DNA of 58,243 nt from positions 1 through 58,243 of the forward strand of contig NZ_RBZO01000027.1 in the NCBI RefSeq assembly GCF_003628445.1. Direction: 5' to 3'. The notes under the pieces are model-generated. The model ran no database searches. It was not told the DNA's origin and saw only the letters and a list, made by a program, of their open reading frames with translations. This DNA comes from Oceanobacillus bengalensis (GTDB lineage Bacteria > Bacillota > Bacilli > Bacillales > Amphibacillaceae). Numbering within the stretch: position 1 is the first letter of the stretch; every line of letters starts with the position of its first letter. Made by a program: the position numbers and the translations under genes. Shown piece by piece: positions 1 through 12,408 of the stretch.

Positions 1-152
1 AACACCAATTAATCAGACGAGTCTTAGCTTTTAGAAGTGTTACCTTCTATAGAAAGAAACTAGCGTTTCTTTTGTATAATAAATCATACTGGTTGTTTTG
101 TTCAGTTTTCAAAGAGCAATTCGTTTCGTCGTTTCCTAATGGCGACTTTATT
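1..152 (-). other. rRNA operon leader (5' transcribed region before 16S)
   Basis: Read on the minus strand this is the typical Bacillaceae rrn leader. A boxA-like TGCTCTTTGAAAAC (about 105-119) is followed by an ACTGAACAAAAC stretch, both hallmarks of the region just before 16S rRNA. No mature 16S sequence is inside the window, so the rRNA gene itself should start left of base 1. boxA recruits Nus factors for antitermination (known for the family). That an rrn operon follows is inference from the leader alone. Confidence 0.75.
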
Positions 153-182
153 AATATAACATACTTGAGTTTATAATGTCAA
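153..182 (-). promoter_or_regulatory. Sigma-A promoter of the rRNA operon
   Basis: On the minus strand there is a perfect -35 TTGACA (177-182), an 18-base spacer and -10 TATATT (153-158), followed by the boxA-containing leader. A second upstream rrn promoter is not obvious. The promoter is separated from lysS by the lysS terminator. Confidence 0.75.
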
Positions 183-352
183 CTCTTTTTTAAAACTTTT
201 TTAATATGTCATTTATGTTATTGTCGTAATTTGTCGGAACAACGTAATTTACTTTACCATGTATACAATTTAAAATCAAGTGTTTTAAAAAAAATATTTT
301 AATACCTTTATTCGTTTATATAATACCCATATTCATAAATATAAAACATCAA

Positions 353-386
353 TAAAAAATCCCCACAGGATTTTCCTATGAGGATC
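353..386 (-). terminator. Terminator after lysS
   Basis: Minus-strand stem-loop (an imperfect ATCCTCATAGGA-type stem with an AAAA loop) followed by a run of six T. It starts about 10 bases beyond the lysS stop and insulates the rRNA promoter. Confidence 0.75.
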
Positions 387-395
387 ATTAATTAT

Positions 396-2394
<1,999 letters not shown>

Positions 2395-2619
2395 TCAATA
2401 GCCATTCTTGTTCACACCATCTACTATTAGTTCTTCCTCAGATATACCTAAAACCGCTGCTATATGAACTAATATTTCATTGTTTACTTCTCTCGTTCCT
2501 CTTTCTATATTTCCAATTAGCGTAATGGAAAGACCTACTTCCCTAGCAAAATCGATTTGCGTATACCCCTTTAATTTCCTGAATGCCTTTATTCTTCTAC
2601 CGATTCGTGCTGCGTCCAT
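2395..2619 (-). CDS. Small XRE-family HTH regulator (YazB-like)
   Basis: A 74-residue protein made almost entirely of one Cro/CI-type helix-turn-helix (about residues 7-62), with the signature LKGYTQIDFAREVGLSITLI followed by NIERG. There is no effector domain. It overlaps the end of folK by 31 bases, so the two are translationally coupled. B. subtilis yazB occupies the same place, between folK and dusB-lysS. Its DNA target and role are unknown; local control of the folate operon is only a guess. Confidence 0.8.
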   Translation of the reverse strand: MDAARIGRRIKAFRKLKGYTQIDFAREVGLSITLIGNIERGTREVNNEILVHIAAVLGISEEELIVDGVNKNGY

Positions 2620-3104
2620 TCTCTAACACCCTTTATATCTGATTCTAGTAACTGCTTTATCATATCACTCACACTTCTACACCATTTGGGTATTAAAATA
2701 TCAGGAGCAATCTCCTCTAAGGGTATAAGCACAAAAGCGCGTTCATGCATTCTGGGATGGGGTATTGTCAATCTTTCTGCTGTACTATCTTCTTTATTGA
2801 ATATTAGAATGTCAAGGTCTATTGTTCTTGGTCCGAACCTTATCTCTCGGGTTCTTCCTAATTCCAATTCTACCCGTTGACAATAATCGAGAAGCTCCAT
2901 CGAAGAAAGTGACGTTCTTACTTCAATAACCATGTTTAAAAAGTCATCCTGTTCCGAATACCCAACAGGTGTCGTTTCATAGATGGTTGACTTCTTTGCA
3001 ACGACAATGTCTTCATGCTTTTCTAAAAATATAATTGCATCCTCTAAATAGTTCAATCTAGGTTCAATGTTTGTTCCTAAGGATAAATATGCCCTGTTGT
3101 TCAT
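2589..3104 (-). CDS. folK: HPPK, folate pathway pyrophosphokinase
   Basis: 2-amino-4-hydroxy-6-hydroxymethyl-dihydropteridine pyrophosphokinase: transfers pyrophosphate from ATP to the pterin alcohol to give the substrate of FolP. The 171 residues are of normal length. Family motifs: YLSLGTNIEPR at the start, GPRTIDLDILIF near residue 90 with the metal-binding Asp pair, and IPHPRMHERAFVL near residue 117. It overlaps folB by 4 bases and the HTH gene by 31, so it belongs to a tight folP-folB-folK operon. Confidence 0.97.
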   Translation of the reverse strand: MNNRAYLSLGTNIEPRLNYLEDAIIFLEKHEDIVVAKKSTIYETTPVGYSEQDDFLNMVIEVRTSLSSMELLDYCQRVELELGRTREIRFGPRTIDLDILIFNKEDSTAERLTIPHPRMHERAFVLIPLEEIAPDILIPKWCRSVSDMIKQLLESDIKGVREWTQHESVEE

Positions 3105-3466
3105 GATGTTTTCTCCCTATAGATTTCTACCGCTACTGATTCATAGTGACCTGGAATTGGCGGATTCGGTTTCGTTAAGCGTACTGTACAAGCAGTTAGT
3201 AAATCAAAAGTTCCTAATAGTTTATTGGCAATACGTTCTGCAACTGCTTCAATCAAATTACTAGCTTCTCCCTCAACAATTTCTTTTATTATTTCATAAA
3301 CTTGTCCATAGTGAATAGAATCATTCATGTCATCCGACACGCCAGCATTTTTCAAATCAAGAAACAGTTCAGCATCCACGTTAAATCGCTGTCCCAACCG
3401 ATTTTCTTCAGGAAACAGTCCGTGATAACCGTAGAATTGCATCTTACTTAATGTAATTTTATCCAA
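3101..3466 (-). CDS. folB: Dihydroneopterin aldolase
   Basis: Cleaves 7,8-dihydroneopterin to 6-hydroxymethyl-dihydropterin and glycolaldehyde, the step before FolK. 121 residues, the family norm. Features: the N-terminal MQFYGYHGLFPEENRLGQ segment, the conserved Glu in NLIEAVAERIA (about 73-83), and the C-terminal VRLTKPNPPIPG loop. It overlaps folP by 8 bases and folK by 4, giving stoichiometric coupling of three consecutive folate enzymes. Confidence 0.97.
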   Translation of the reverse strand: MDKITLSKMQFYGYHGLFPEENRLGQRFNVDAELFLDLKNAGVSDDMNDSIHYGQVYEIIKEIVEGEASNLIEAVAERIANKLLGTFDLLTACTVRLTKPNPPIPGHYESVAVEIYREKTS

Positions 3467-4316
3467 TTATATCGCCCCTTTTACCAAGCATCGCATCCAT
3501 CATGATCGCGAGCTCCTTATTCACCTTCACATTATGTACACGTACGATATGGGCACCCTTTGCAATCCCTAAACATGTAGTAGCACCTGTCCCAATATCT
3601 CTTTCTTTAGGTGAGGCTATATTCAGCACACTCCCAATGAAGCGCTTGCGTGACGTTGCAAGTAAGAAAGGATAGCCCATTTCTACAAACTTCTCTAAGT
3701 GATTCATGACGACTAGATTTTCATTTGCTGATTTCGCAAAGCCTATACCAGGGTCGATAATGATATTTTCTTTTAACACCCCGGCATTTAAGGCAACTTC
3801 AATACTTTCCTCTAAATCATTCTTCATATCATTAATAAGCGATATGTACGATTCATTGGTTCGATTATGCATTAATATAATTGGTACATTTAATTCTGCA
3901 GCTACCTTTGCAATGTTCGGATCTTTTTTCGCTCCCCAAACATCATTAATAATGTCTGCCCCAGCCCCAATTGCATATCGGGCGGTTTCCGCTTTATATG
4001 TATCGATTGATATTGGTATATCTACCTGTTCTTTAATAGCTTTAATCACTGGTACAACACGGTCTATCTCCTCCTGAACAGAAACGGGCGCATGACCCGG
4101 TCGTGTTGACTCTCCACCAATATCAATGATATCGGCACCTTCCTTCTTCATCTTTATGGCCTGATCTACAGCCCTTTGAATGGTTGTATAGCTACCACCA
4201 TCTGAAAATGAATCTGGAGTAACATTTAATATACCCATGATATGTGTTCGTTCATTTAAATTTAATGTTTTTGTAGCAGTCTTTAATATCATAAATTTCC
4301 CAACCTTCTTCCTCAT
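3459..4316 (-). CDS. folP: Dihydropteroate synthase (sulfonamide target)
   Basis: Condenses the pterin pyrophosphate with p-aminobenzoate to dihydropteroate. TIM-barrel motifs: GILNVTPDSFSDGG near residue 28, DIGGESTRPG near 65, DPGIGFAKS near 187. The start is uncertain. The first ATG (4316) has AGGGAA close upstream, while a second ATG at 4292 is preceded by GAAGG at a longer distance. In B. subtilis pabB-pabA-pabC lie between cysK and this gene; here cysK and a terminator come directly before it, so its substrate pABA must be made or imported by genes elsewhere. Confidence 0.97.
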   Translation of the reverse strand: MRKKVGKFMILKTATKTLNLNERTHIMGILNVTPDSFSDGGSYTTIQRAVDQAIKMKKEGADIIDIGGESTRPGHAPVSVQEEIDRVVPVIKAIKEQVDIPISIDTYKAETARYAIGAGADIINDVWGAKKDPNIAKVAAELNVPIILMHNRTNESYISLINDMKNDLEESIEVALNAGVLKENIIIDPGIGFAKSANENLVVMNHLEKFVEMGYPFLLATSRKRFIGSVLNIASPKERDIGTGATTCLGIAKGAHIVRVHNVKVNKELAIMMDAMLGKRGDIIG

Positions 4317-4380
4317 GCAATTTCCCTATATATCGTACCATATATTATCGAACTTACTCTAAAGTATTCTAACGAAGCAT

Positions 4381-4416
4381 AATAAAAGGACTAGCACGAG
4401 TGCTAATCCTTTTATT
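4381..4416 (-). terminator. Terminator after cysK
   Basis: Near-perfect palindrome AATAAAAGGA-ctagcacgagtgcta-TCCTTTTATT just after the cysK stop. It separates cysK from the folate operon and could act in both directions. Confidence 0.85.
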
Positions 4417-4422
4417 ACATTC

Positions 4423-5352
4423 TTATTTATCGTCTTCAAATTGATAAAGAGGCGTTGATAAATATCGTTCACCATTATCAGGGAAAATCGCAAGCACCTT
4501 TTTACCTTTACCTAATTGCTTAGCAACTTTTTTAGCTGCCGCAATTGCCGCACCTGCAGAAATCCCACCAAGAATTCCGTTGGTTTTCGCAACCTCACGA
4601 GATGTTTCGAATGCAACTTCATTTTCAATAGTAATTACTTCATCATATACCTTCGTGTCTAATGTTTCTGGTATAAAACCTGCCCCAAGTCCTTGAATTT
4701 TATGTGGACCTGGAGATTCTCCAGAAAGAATTGCTGATGCGGCAGGTTCTACTGCATATATTTTTATCCCATCGAAATTTTCCTTTAATACTTTTCCAGC
4801 ACCAGTAACGGTACCACCAGTTCCAACTCCAGATACAAATGCATCCAATCCATCTGTCATTTGTTTAACTATTTCTTTACCAGTAGTACGTGCATGGACT
4901 TCTGGATTCGCTTGGTTATTAAATTGTTGTGGCATAAAATAACCATGTTCCTTCTGTAAATCCTCTGCCTTTGCAATTGCACCTTTCATTCCATCGGCAC
5001 CTGGTGTTAAAACTAATTCCGCTCCATATGCACGTAATAAATTACGACGCTCTAAACTCATTGTATCAGGCATAACAAAAATCGCCTTATATCCTTTCGC
5101 AGCTGCTACCATAGCTAGACCAATACCAGTGTTGCCACTTGTAGGTTCAATGATGGTATCTCCTTCTTTTAATATGCCTTCTTCTTCTGCCGCTTCAATC
5201 ATTGCCAAGGCGATACGATCTTTTACAGAACTACCAGGATTAAAGAACTCTAGTTTCACATAAATATCTGCACTATTCTCATCTACCACATGATTTAGTT
5301 TTACTATCGGTGTTTCCCCAATTAAACCTGTAATTGAATCTGCTACTCTCAT
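4423..5352 (-). CDS. cysK: Cysteine synthase A (O-acetylserine sulfhydrylase)
   Basis: PLP enzyme making cysteine from O-acetylserine and sulfide. From this start the protein is 309 residues, as in B. subtilis. PLP lysine K44 sits in NPGSSVKDR, the substrate loop TSGNTG near residue 72, and the phosphate-binding GTGGT near 177. The open frame extends 29 codons further up, but GGAGG lies 8 bases before this ATG and the sigma-A promoter (5395-5423) lies inside that extension. Monocistronic: own promoter, strong terminator. Sulfur-dependent repression by CymR is known in Bacillus; a GAATACTTGGAAT inverted repeat near 5375 is a possible operator. Confidence 0.97.
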   Translation of the reverse strand: MRVADSITGLIGETPIVKLNHVVDENSADIYVKLEFFNPGSSVKDRIALAMIEAAEEEGILKEGDTIIEPTSGNTGIGLAMVAAAKGYKAIFVMPDTMSLERRNLLRAYGAELVLTPGADGMKGAIAKAEDLQKEHGYFMPQQFNNQANPEVHARTTGKEIVKQMTDGLDAFVSGVGTGGTVTGAGKVLKENFDGIKIYAVEPAASAILSGESPGPHKIQGLGAGFIPETLDTKVYDEVITIENEVAFETSREVAKTNGILGGISAGAAIAAAKKVAKQLGKGKKVLAIFPDNGERYLSTPLYQFEDDK

Positions 5353-5394
5353 TATATATCCTCCTCTTTTAATTCCAAGTATTCTAATAAGGTT

Positions 5395-5423
5395 AATATA
5401 TGTTTTTTTCGGAATTTTGTCAA
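5395..5423 (-). promoter_or_regulatory. Sigma-A promoter of cysK
   Basis: Minus-strand TTGACA (5418-5423), 17-base spacer, TATATT (5395-5400), about 45 bases before the chosen cysK start. It shows that the longer open frame cannot be translated from its first codon. Confidence 0.8.
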
Positions 5424-5450
5424 CTGAAACGTAAGTCATAATACAGGTTT

Positions 5451-6353
5451 TTATTCATCATATATCCAATTGATATCTAATTCTTCCCACAGACTTCTTG
5501 CATGTAGGGACTGTTTTTCTTCCTGTAATGCTAATTCACTTTTAACATATGGCTTCATTTCCTCATAGGTGAAATTGATAGAAGGCAATTTACGGTGAAG
5601 ATAGATAATTGCTACACCATTATCGGACTGAAATGGCTCACTATACGTATATTCATCTATTTCTGCAGCTACATCTTCATATCCATTTGGGAAAAACTGA
5701 CTATTGGTGTGTATAAAACCAAGATAACCACCGTCATCCTTTGTTTCTTCATCATTCGAATACTCCTTTGCTAGTAAGGAGAAAGTTGCTCCATCATTCA
5801 ATTCTTGCATTACCTTCTCAGCTGCATCAAAGGTATCAACAAGAATATGAGAGATTTGCATTGCCGAGTTAAAGTTGTACTGATCTCCATTGATCGTATA
5901 AAAATGCCTCAATTCTTCCTCAGAGATATCTGTATTCATGGTTAATAGTTGTTCTAATTGGTAACGATAAATTATTTCATCGCGCCATCTAGCTTCCATT
6001 TTCTCTCTACTTTCCTCAGACACAACACCTTGCATTGTAGTTAATAACGCAATTTCCCTTTCAATTACTTTCTCGTCTATCTGTATATTTCGTTCCTCAG
6101 CTAATTGCTTAACAACAAATCGGTCTATCATAGCTTGTAATTGACTTTTCCCGTAAGAACCTTTTAATGTGTTTATCCACTCTTCATAGGTGATTTCTTC
6201 ATCATTTATTGTGGCTACAGCATCCTTAACATTCACTTTCTTACCTTCTATATCATCAACATCAACACTGCCTTCATTACTCATAATAAGAATGGAAGCA
6301 ATATTTGTGACTAGAAGAACAACAATAATAGCAAGTAGTAATTTTCTTGACAT
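5451..6353 (-). CDS. yacD: Membrane-anchored PpiC-type peptidyl-prolyl isomerase (YacD)
   Basis: Extracytoplasmic foldase of the parvulin/PrsA type. One N-terminal membrane segment (residues 4-24, [19 protein letters not shown]) is followed by a SurA-like helical region and a PpiC domain (about 160-255: [28 protein letters not shown]). Unlike PrsA there is no lipobox cysteine, so it should be anchored by the uncleaved helix. It lies between hslO and cysK exactly as yacD in B. subtilis, 19 bases downstream of hslO. Clients are unknown. Confidence 0.88.
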   Translation of the reverse strand: MSRKLLLAIIVVLLVTNIASILIMSNEGSVDVDDIEGKKVNVKDAVATINDEEITYEEWINTLKGSYGKSQLQAMIDRFVVKQLAEERNIQIDEKVIEREIALLTTMQGVVSEESREKMEARWRDEIIYRYQLEQLLTMNTDISEEELRHFYTINGDQYNFNSAMQISHILVDTFDAAEKVMQELNDGATFSLLAKEYSNDEETKDDGGYLGFIHTNSQFFPNGYEDVAAEIDEYTYSEPFQSDNGVAIIYLHRKLPSINFTYEEMKPYVKSELALQEEKQSLHARSLWEELDINWIYDE

Positions 6354-6372
6354 GAAACCGTACTCCCTTTCA

Positions 6373-7242
6373 CTATTGTTTCAGCTCTTCCAGCTCTACT
6401 TCTGTGAATGTATATTTTTCATTACAGAAGTGACATGTTGCTTCCGCTCCATGATCCTCATCAATCATACTTTGTATTTCATCATTTCCTAAGCCAACAA
6501 TCGCATTAGCGATTCTTTCCTTAGAGCATTTACACCTAAATTCAAGGGGTAGCTGTTCATGTATTTTTACTTCCTGACCCTCAAATAAACGCTGTAGTAT
6601 TTGCTCGGGTGTATATCCATCTTGTATCAATTTTGATATAGCAGGAAATTGATTAATCTGATTCTCTAAGTGACCAACAACCTCTTCATCCGCACCAGGC
6701 ATTACTTGTACGATAAAACCACCAGCAGCAAGAATAGTATGATCAGGATTAACAAGTACTCCAGCACCAACAGCAGAAGGTATTTGTTCAGATGTTGCTA
6801 AATAGTATGTGAAATCCTCACTTATTTCCCCAGAAATAATCGGAACCTCTCCAGTAAAGTAATCTTTCAACCCTAGATCTTTTATCACACTTATTTTCCC
6901 TTGCTTACCAACCGCACGACTGACATCTAGTTTCCCTTTATCATTTAACTCAAAGTCAATATGCGGGTTAATAACATACCCGCGAACTTGTCCTTTTGCG
7001 TTACCGTCTGTAACTATTGCACCAATTGGTCCGTCCCCTTCTACCTTAACAGTAAGGGAATCTTCTCCCTTTAACATCGCTCCCAAAATCGCGGTAATCG
7101 TAAGTGTTCTTCCTAAAGCTGCCGATGTAGTTGCCCATGAATCTTGACGCCTACGAGCTTCCTCTACCAAATTTGTCGTTGTAGCTGCATATGCACGTAT
7201 CATTCCATTATAAGTTGTAGCTTTAATTAAATAGTCGTTCAT
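6373..7242 (-). CDS. hslO: Hsp33 redox-regulated chaperonin
   Basis: Cytosolic holdase activated by oxidative unfolding. The zinc switch is intact: C237-K-C239 and C270-H-F-C273 near the C terminus. 289 residues from this ATG, matching MDYLVKA-type starts of relatives; an ATG one codon upstream (7245) is equally possible with AGGAG before it. It begins directly at the coaX stop, so the coaX-hslO-yacD order implies a single transcript ending before cysK. Confidence 0.96.
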   Translation of the reverse strand: MNDYLIKATTYNGMIRAYAATTTNLVEEARRRQDSWATTSAALGRTLTITAILGAMLKGEDSLTVKVEGDGPIGAIVTDGNAKGQVRGYVINPHIDFELNDKGKLDVSRAVGKQGKISVIKDLGLKDYFTGEVPIISGEISEDFTYYLATSEQIPSAVGAGVLVNPDHTILAAGGFIVQVMPGADEEVVGHLENQINQFPAISKLIQDGYTPEQILQRLFEGQEVKIHEQLPLEFRCKCSKERIANAIVGLGNDEIQSMIDEDHGAEATCHFCNEKYTFTEVELEELKQ

Positions 7243-7246
7243 CATG

Positions 7247-8029
7247 TCATCTCCTATATTCGCCATTTAGCTTTTGATAAATTAAATACAAGCCTTTCAA
7301 GGTTAAATTGGAATCCACAATATCAATCGTTGTTGAATCCTTTGCAATTAATTTTGCTAATCCACCTGTTGCTATCACTTTAGGTTTTACCTTTTCTTGT
7401 GCTTTTATTTGATTTACTAATCCATCAACCATACTAACTGTACCAAAGTAAATACCAGATTGCATCGCCTGGGCTGTTGACGTACCAATTACTTGTTCAG
7501 GTGATTCTATCTCTATTTTCGGAAGTTTTGATGCATTACTGTATAATGCCTCCATCGAGATATTCATTCCTGGTGTTATAATACCTCCGCAATATTCCTT
7601 ATTCTCATTAATATAACAGTAAGTTGTTGCTGTACCAAAGTCTATAACGATAAGTGGCGCTCCATACGCCTCAATTGCTCCAATCGCATTCACTATGCGA
7701 TCTGCACCAATTTCCTTCGGGTTATTATAATTCATATTTAGAAGTTCTTTCGTATTATCTTTCCCAACAATCAAGGGCTCCATTTTAAAATAGTCCCTAC
7801 ACATTTTTTCAAGTGCAAACATAATTGGGGGAACCACTGAAGATATAATAACACCCTCTATATCTGAAAAGTGAATTCCTTTATAATCAAACAGAGACTT
7901 TATTAACATACCGTATTCATCTTCTGTTTTATATCTATCCGTTTTAATTCGCCATTCATACTTTAACTGCTCTTGTTCAAATACACCTAAAACCATATTT
8001 GTATTACCAACATCTAAAACAAATAGCAT
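7247..8029 (-). CDS. coaX: Type III pantothenate kinase
   Basis: ATP-dependent phosphorylation of pantothenate, first step of coenzyme A synthesis. ASKHA fold: the phosphate-1 motif DVGNTN at residues 6-11, GADRI near residue 107, and IDFGTATT near 132. The 260 residues agree with B. subtilis CoaX. The frame runs 23 codons further upstream, but the DVGNT motif belongs near the N terminus and AAGGGAAT precedes this ATG. Type III kinases resist acetyl-CoA feedback (family knowledge). Confidence 0.96.
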   Translation of the reverse strand: MLFVLDVGNTNMVLGVFEQEQLKYEWRIKTDRYKTEDEYGMLIKSLFDYKGIHFSDIEGVIISSVVPPIMFALEKMCRDYFKMEPLIVGKDNTKELLNMNYNNPKEIGADRIVNAIGAIEAYGAPLIVIDFGTATTYCYINENKEYCGGIITPGMNISMEALYSNASKLPKIEIESPEQVIGTSTAQAMQSGIYFGTVSMVDGLVNQIKAQEKVKPKVIATGGLAKLIAKDSTTIDIVDSNLTLKGLYLIYQKLNGEYRR

Positions 8030-8114
8030 CTCTATTCCCTTGCCTTTCATAAAAGGTAAAAAACACACATATAACATGTTATTTTCTAAATATACCACAC
8101 TTTAGATTGATGAC

Positions 8115-8151
8115 CAAAAGGCAGCCACGATGAAATGTGGCTGCCTTTTTT
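8115..8151 (-). terminator. Terminator after ftsH
   Basis: Inverted repeat AAAAGGCAGCCAC / GTGGCTGCCTTTT with a short loop, starting 3 bases past the ftsH stop. T-rich on both sides, so possibly bidirectional. Confidence 0.85.
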
Positions 8152-8153
8152 AA

Positions 8154-10154
8154 TTATTTATTCTTTTCATCGTCCGAGGAATTCTTATCACCCATAATAG
8201 GGTCATCAATGTAATTCTTTTCTTCCTCTTCCTTAGACTCTTTCGCCTCTTCAAAAGAAGTGTTTACTTCTTCCTCTTCTTTTGATTGAATGTTAACTTT
8301 AACATCCTTTTCTGTAACATCTGGTTCAGGAAGCTTTCCTTCCTCGAACAAGGATTTTATTTGTTTCGCATCTAACGTTTCCACTTCAAGAAGCGTTTGT
8401 GCTATTAATTCCAATTGCTCTCTATGTTCCGTAAGAATCTTCTTCGCACGGTCATAACAATAATTAATAAAGTTCTGCATTTCCTTATCAATTTCATATG
8501 CAATTGTATCACTGTAGGTTTGTTCATTTTGTATATCCCGGCCGAGGAATACGTTTCCTCCACCACCACTTGTAAATTGAAGTGGACCAATTTTATCACT
8601 CATACCATATTCGGTAATCATTTTATTTGCAATGTTAGTAGCACGTTGGAAGTCATTATGAGCACCAGTGCTTACTTCACCAAATATTATTTCCTCCGCT
8701 ACACGACCACCTAATAAGCCGGTAATTTTATCGAATAATTCGGGTTTTGTCATGAAGTAACGGTCTTCTTTCGGTAACATAACTGCGTATCCACCAGCTT
8801 GACCACGAGGTACAATCGTAACCTTATGTACCATATCAGCATCATCAAGTACCATACCAATAACCGTATGGCCACTTTCATGGTGAGCTACGATATTTCT
8901 TTCCTTCTGGGAGATTACCCTACTCTTCTTAGCAACACCAGCAATGATTCGATCTGTTGCTTCATCAATGTCATATTTATTAATCGATTTACGATTATCA
9001 CGAGCAGCAACCAGTGCCGCTTCATTTAATAAGTTCTCTAGATCAGCACCAGAGAAGCCTGGAGTCCGCATTGCAATCGTCTTTAAATCAACTGAATCAT
9101 CAAGTGGTTTATTTTTAGCATGTACTCTAAGTACGGCTTCACGACCATTTACATCAGGACGCTCAACTGCTATTTGACGATCAAAACGACCTGGACGTAA
9201 TAATGCTGGATCTAGTATGTCAGCACGGTTTGTTGCAGCAATGATGATAATTCCTTCATTTGCAGCAAAACCATCCATCTCAACTAACAATTGGTTAAGC
9301 GTTTGTTCACGTTCATCATGACCACCGCCAAGTCCTGCACCACGTTGACGACCCACTGCATCAATTTCATCTATAAATATAATACATGGAGCATTTTTCT
9401 TCGCATTTTCAAATAAATCACGTACACGGGATGCACCAACCCCAACAAACATTTCAACAAAGTCTGAACCACTAATAGAGAAGAATGGTACCCCTGCTTC
9501 TCCAGCAACTGCACGTGCAAGCAATGTTTTACCTGTACCAGGAGGTCCAACAAGTAGTACCCCTTTTGGTATACGTGCACCAACCGCCGAGAATTTCCTA
9601 GGATCTTTCAAGAACTCAACAACTTCAACAAGCTCTTGTTTTTCCTCATCTGCACCTGCAACATCTGTAAATCGGACTTTTTTCTTTTCTTCGGTATACA
9701 TTTTAGCCTTGCTTTTTCCAAAGTTCATCACACGGCCACCGCCGCCACCACCTTGAGCTTGGCTAAAAATAAATAAGATAAATAAACCGATTAGTAAGAA
9801 TGGAAGTATGCCTGTTAAAAAGGTAAGCCAAGGGCTTGGTCTTTCTTCCTCAATTACATTTAGAACACTTTGCTCTCTTGCGGATTCTGTAACTTGAGCA
9901 ATAATATCTGTATTATCTGGTAATTGAGCAACAAACGGTTGCCCTCCATCTCTCAACTCACCTGTAACACGATAGATACCATGTGCTGGTTGTAAGATCA
10001 ATTCTTCAATTTCGCCATTATTTAAGGCGACCATAAATTGTTGAACATCTAATTGTTCTCTCTCTTCACCTTGTCCATTGAATACTCCGATAACGCCTAT
10101 AACAACAAAGAAAATAAGTACCCAAAAGAACACATTACGAAAAATCTTATTCAT
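8154..10154 (-). CDS. ftsH: ATP-dependent zinc metalloprotease FtsH
   Basis: Hexameric membrane AAA+ protease degrading damaged membrane and regulatory proteins. Two membrane helices (about 7-24 and 112-131) flank an extracytoplasmic domain. Walker A GPPGTGKT at 203-210, Walker B IIFIDEID at 258-265, [23 protein letters not shown] near 306-325, and zinc site HESGH at 425-429. The last 60 residues are a Glu/Lys-rich tail, common in Bacillaceae. GGAGG lies just before the ATG. In Bacillus, FtsH is needed for sporulation and heat resistance. It lies downstream of hprT with a 175-base gap that probably holds its own promoter. Confidence 0.98.
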   Translation of the reverse strand: MNKIFRNVFFWVLIFFVVIGVIGVFNGQGEEREQLDVQQFMVALNNGEIEELILQPAHGIYRVTGELRDGGQPFVAQLPDNTDIIAQVTESAREQSVLNVIEEERPSPWLTFLTGILPFLLIGLFILFIFSQAQGGGGGGRVMNFGKSKAKMYTEEKKKVRFTDVAGADEEKQELVEVVEFLKDPRKFSAVGARIPKGVLLVGPPGTGKTLLARAVAGEAGVPFFSISGSDFVEMFVGVGASRVRDLFENAKKNAPCIIFIDEIDAVGRQRGAGLGGGHDEREQTLNQLLVEMDGFAANEGIIIIAATNRADILDPALLRPGRFDRQIAVERPDVNGREAVLRVHAKNKPLDDSVDLKTIAMRTPGFSGADLENLLNEAALVAARDNRKSINKYDIDEATDRIIAGVAKKSRVISQKERNIVAHHESGHTVIGMVLDDADMVHKVTIVPRGQAGGYAVMLPKEDRYFMTKPELFDKITGLLGGRVAEEIIFGEVSTGAHNDFQRATNIANKMITEYGMSDKIGPLQFTSGGGGNVFLGRDIQNEQTYSDTIAYEIDKEMQNFINYCYDRAKKILTEHREQLELIAQTLLEVETLDAKQIKSLFEEGKLPEPDVTEKDVKVNIQSKEEEEVNTSFEEAKESKEEEEKNYIDDPIMGDKNSSDDEKNK

Positions 10155-10329
10155 TACGTACCTCCTCCCTAAATGGGAAAACTATAGTTCATCGTACCAT
10201 ATGAAAAACTGGGATTACAACTATTTCAGCTTAATAATTCACGAATAAAATACGGGTTAAAATATAATCATTAACAGCGATTATCTGTAACGATATTAAG
10301 CATCGTAATCACTAAAAATTAAAATGTTA

Positions 10330-10884
10330 TTATCCACCATAAACCTCTGGTTTTAATACACCAATATAGGGCAAATTACGATATTTTTCTACATAATCTA
10401 ATCCGTACCCAACCACAAACTCATTAGGAACGTTAAATCCAACCAAATCAGCTTTCAATTCCGTTGTACGCCCTTCTGGTTTATCTAATAATGTAACAAT
10501 CTTGATTGATTTCGCTTTACGGTACTTAAATAGATCAACCAAATAGCTTAATGTCAAACCGCTATCAATGATGTCTTCAATAATAATTAGGTCTCTACCT
10601 TCAACTTGTGTATTAAGATCCTTAACAATCTTAACTTCTCCTGTTGAGCGCATTTCATTGCCATAACTTGAAACATCCATGAAATCCATTTCAACGTGAC
10701 AATCAGTATAGCGTAATATATCCGACATAAACGGCATAGCTCCCTTTAGAACCCCTACCGCAAGTGGAAACTTACCATCGTATTCCTCTGCTAATTGTTT
10801 CCCTAACTCTTTACATTTACTACGGATTTCTTCCTCTGTAATTAATATTTCCTTTATATCATTGTGTATGTTATCTTTCTGCAT
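10330..10884 (-). CDS. hprT: Hypoxanthine-guanine phosphoribosyltransferase
   Basis: Purine salvage: converts hypoxanthine or guanine plus PRPP to IMP or GMP. The 184 residues are typical. The PRPP-binding signature [17 protein letters not shown] is near residue 95, and the base-binding lysine region lies towards the C terminus. AGGAGG stands 5 bases before ATG. It follows tilS by 9 bases; tilS-hprT-ftsH is a conserved order in Bacillus, where TilS and HprT have been reported to activate ftsH transcription (literature, not visible here). Confidence 0.97.
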   Translation of the reverse strand: MQKDNIHNDIKEILITEEEIRSKCKELGKQLAEEYDGKFPLAVGVLKGAMPFMSDILRYTDCHVEMDFMDVSSYGNEMRSTGEVKIVKDLNTQVEGRDLIIIEDIIDSGLTLSYLVDLFKYRKAKSIKIVTLLDKPEGRTTELKADLVGFNVPNEFVVGYGLDYVEKYRNLPYIGVLKPEVYGG

Positions 10885-10893
10885 TATATCCTC

Positions 10894-12291
10894 CTACAAT
10901 TGGCCTTTTTCATAATATAATTTAACCCAAGGTCCATCCTCTTCTCGATTTAAAGCGGGTTGTCCTTTTTTTAATCCAACTATCCATAATACCTGATCTT
11001 TATTATCTACTAAAATCGGCCAATTATCGCGTTCTTTTTTTGGTATCTTAGCATCAATAAATATATCCTTTATCTTCTTCGTACCGTTTAATCCCTTCCA
11101 TGTCATTCTATCCCCAGGGATTCTTGTCCTTATATGTAATGGGAAAACAGTCTGATCAACGTTGCAATAATAAACATCGTCATCATGGGTTTCTTTCCTA
11201 TCCGTAAAACATGCGGTTATGGATGAGCCATCTGTAAACGTAGCTCTCCCTGGCACATCCAAAGTTTGGTGTAAAGAAGGGGCAACGGAGTGTTCAGAAA
11301 GGAAGTAAAATACGATAGCACCATAGGACTTCTCTACCTTTAATCGTAATGGGAAATCTATTTGAACGTTCCCATTATTCCTTTTCATTAAATCGAAAAA
11401 CTGTACCTCATGTACATAGGATAAATCCTTAGGTATGTCCTTATATAGATATTTTAATATTAGATGAAAGGCACGTCTTTGTAAAGCACGGGCACCTCTT
11501 GTAAACATATCAATTTGGAATGTAGCAGTCCTTTCTTTAGAATCAAAATGAACAGCACCTTTAACTAAATCCCTTGCCATTTCTTGCAAATATACCTCAT
11601 CCTCGTAAAGGGTTTCACTTAAGTATTGTATGGTAGAATGAACATTATGATTCCTCTCTTTTAGTAATGGGAGTATATTTTTCCGGAAAAAATTCCTCGT
11701 ATAAGTCGTATCAAAATTACTGTTGTCTATTCTTGGAATAATATGATGATCACTACAATACGCCATAATATCCGCTTTTGTTACACTTAAAAACGGCCTT
11801 ATAATTTCACCTTTATGGAAAGGGCGCCTCACAGGGATTCCAGAAAAATTACTTGATGTCGCTGAGCGGGTCAGTCTCATAAGCATTGTCTCTATCTGGT
11901 CGTCACCATGATGACCCAATGCAAGTATATCCGCATCATGTCTCTTCATCTGTTCCTGAAAAAATTGATACCTCAGTTCTCGTGCAGCTATCTCAGTTCC
12001 CAACTTATTCTCTATTTTATAAGCAGGGACATCGATGGATTTCCCAACAAATGGAACGTTCCACTTTTCACACATATCCTTTACATATACTAAGTCTTGA
12101 TAGGATTCCTCTCCCCGAAGTTGATGGTCAACAGAAATAGCAATTACTGTTAAATTCCACTTTTCTTGTAGAGATATTAAAAAATGTAGCAATGCCATCG
12201 AGTCGGGACCACCAGATACACCAACTAATACGGTCATATTTCTTGTTAAAAGTTGATGTTTTCTAATAAATTGTAAGACATCTTGATTCAT
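10894..12291 (-). CDS. tilS: tRNA-Ile lysidine synthetase
   Basis: Modifies C34 of the CAU-anticodon tRNA-Ile2 to lysidine so that it reads AUA. The N-terminal PP-loop ATPase has SGGPDSMALLHF near residue 25, and LALGHHGDDQIETMLMRLTR follows near 130. A C-terminal tRNA-binding domain completes 465 residues, a normal length. Start ATG with GGAGATGG upstream. Essential in relatives. Confidence 0.96.
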   Translation of the reverse strand: MNQDVLQFIRKHQLLTRNMTVLVGVSGGPDSMALLHFLISLQEKWNLTVIAISVDHQLRGEESYQDLVYVKDMCEKWNVPFVGKSIDVPAYKIENKLGTEIAARELRYQFFQEQMKRHDADILALGHHGDDQIETMLMRLTRSATSSNFSGIPVRRPFHKGEIIRPFLSVTKADIMAYCSDHHIIPRIDNSNFDTTYTRNFFRKNILPLLKERNHNVHSTIQYLSETLYEDEVYLQEMARDLVKGAVHFDSKERTATFQIDMFTRGARALQRRAFHLILKYLYKDIPKDLSYVHEVQFFDLMKRNNGNVQIDFPLRLKVEKSYGAIVFYFLSEHSVAPSLHQTLDVPGRATFTDGSSITACFTDRKETHDDDVYYCNVDQTVFPLHIRTRIPGDRMTWKGLNGTKKIKDIFIDAKIPKKERDNWPILVDNKDQVLWIVGLKKGQPALNREEDGPWVKLYYEKGQL

Positions 12292-12408
12292 ATAGCCATC
12301 TCCAGTAACTTACCAAACTAGGTTTCCTTTTCTATCCCTATTATATAGTGAAATCAATAAACCTCACAACATATAGAAACTGCTGTCCCTCTATAAGAGA
12401 GGCTTATC

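Noticed and set aside
5451-6353. PrsA lipoprotein
   Set aside because: No lipobox cysteine follows the N-terminal hydrophobic segment; the PpiC domain is present, so it was called the YacD type instead.
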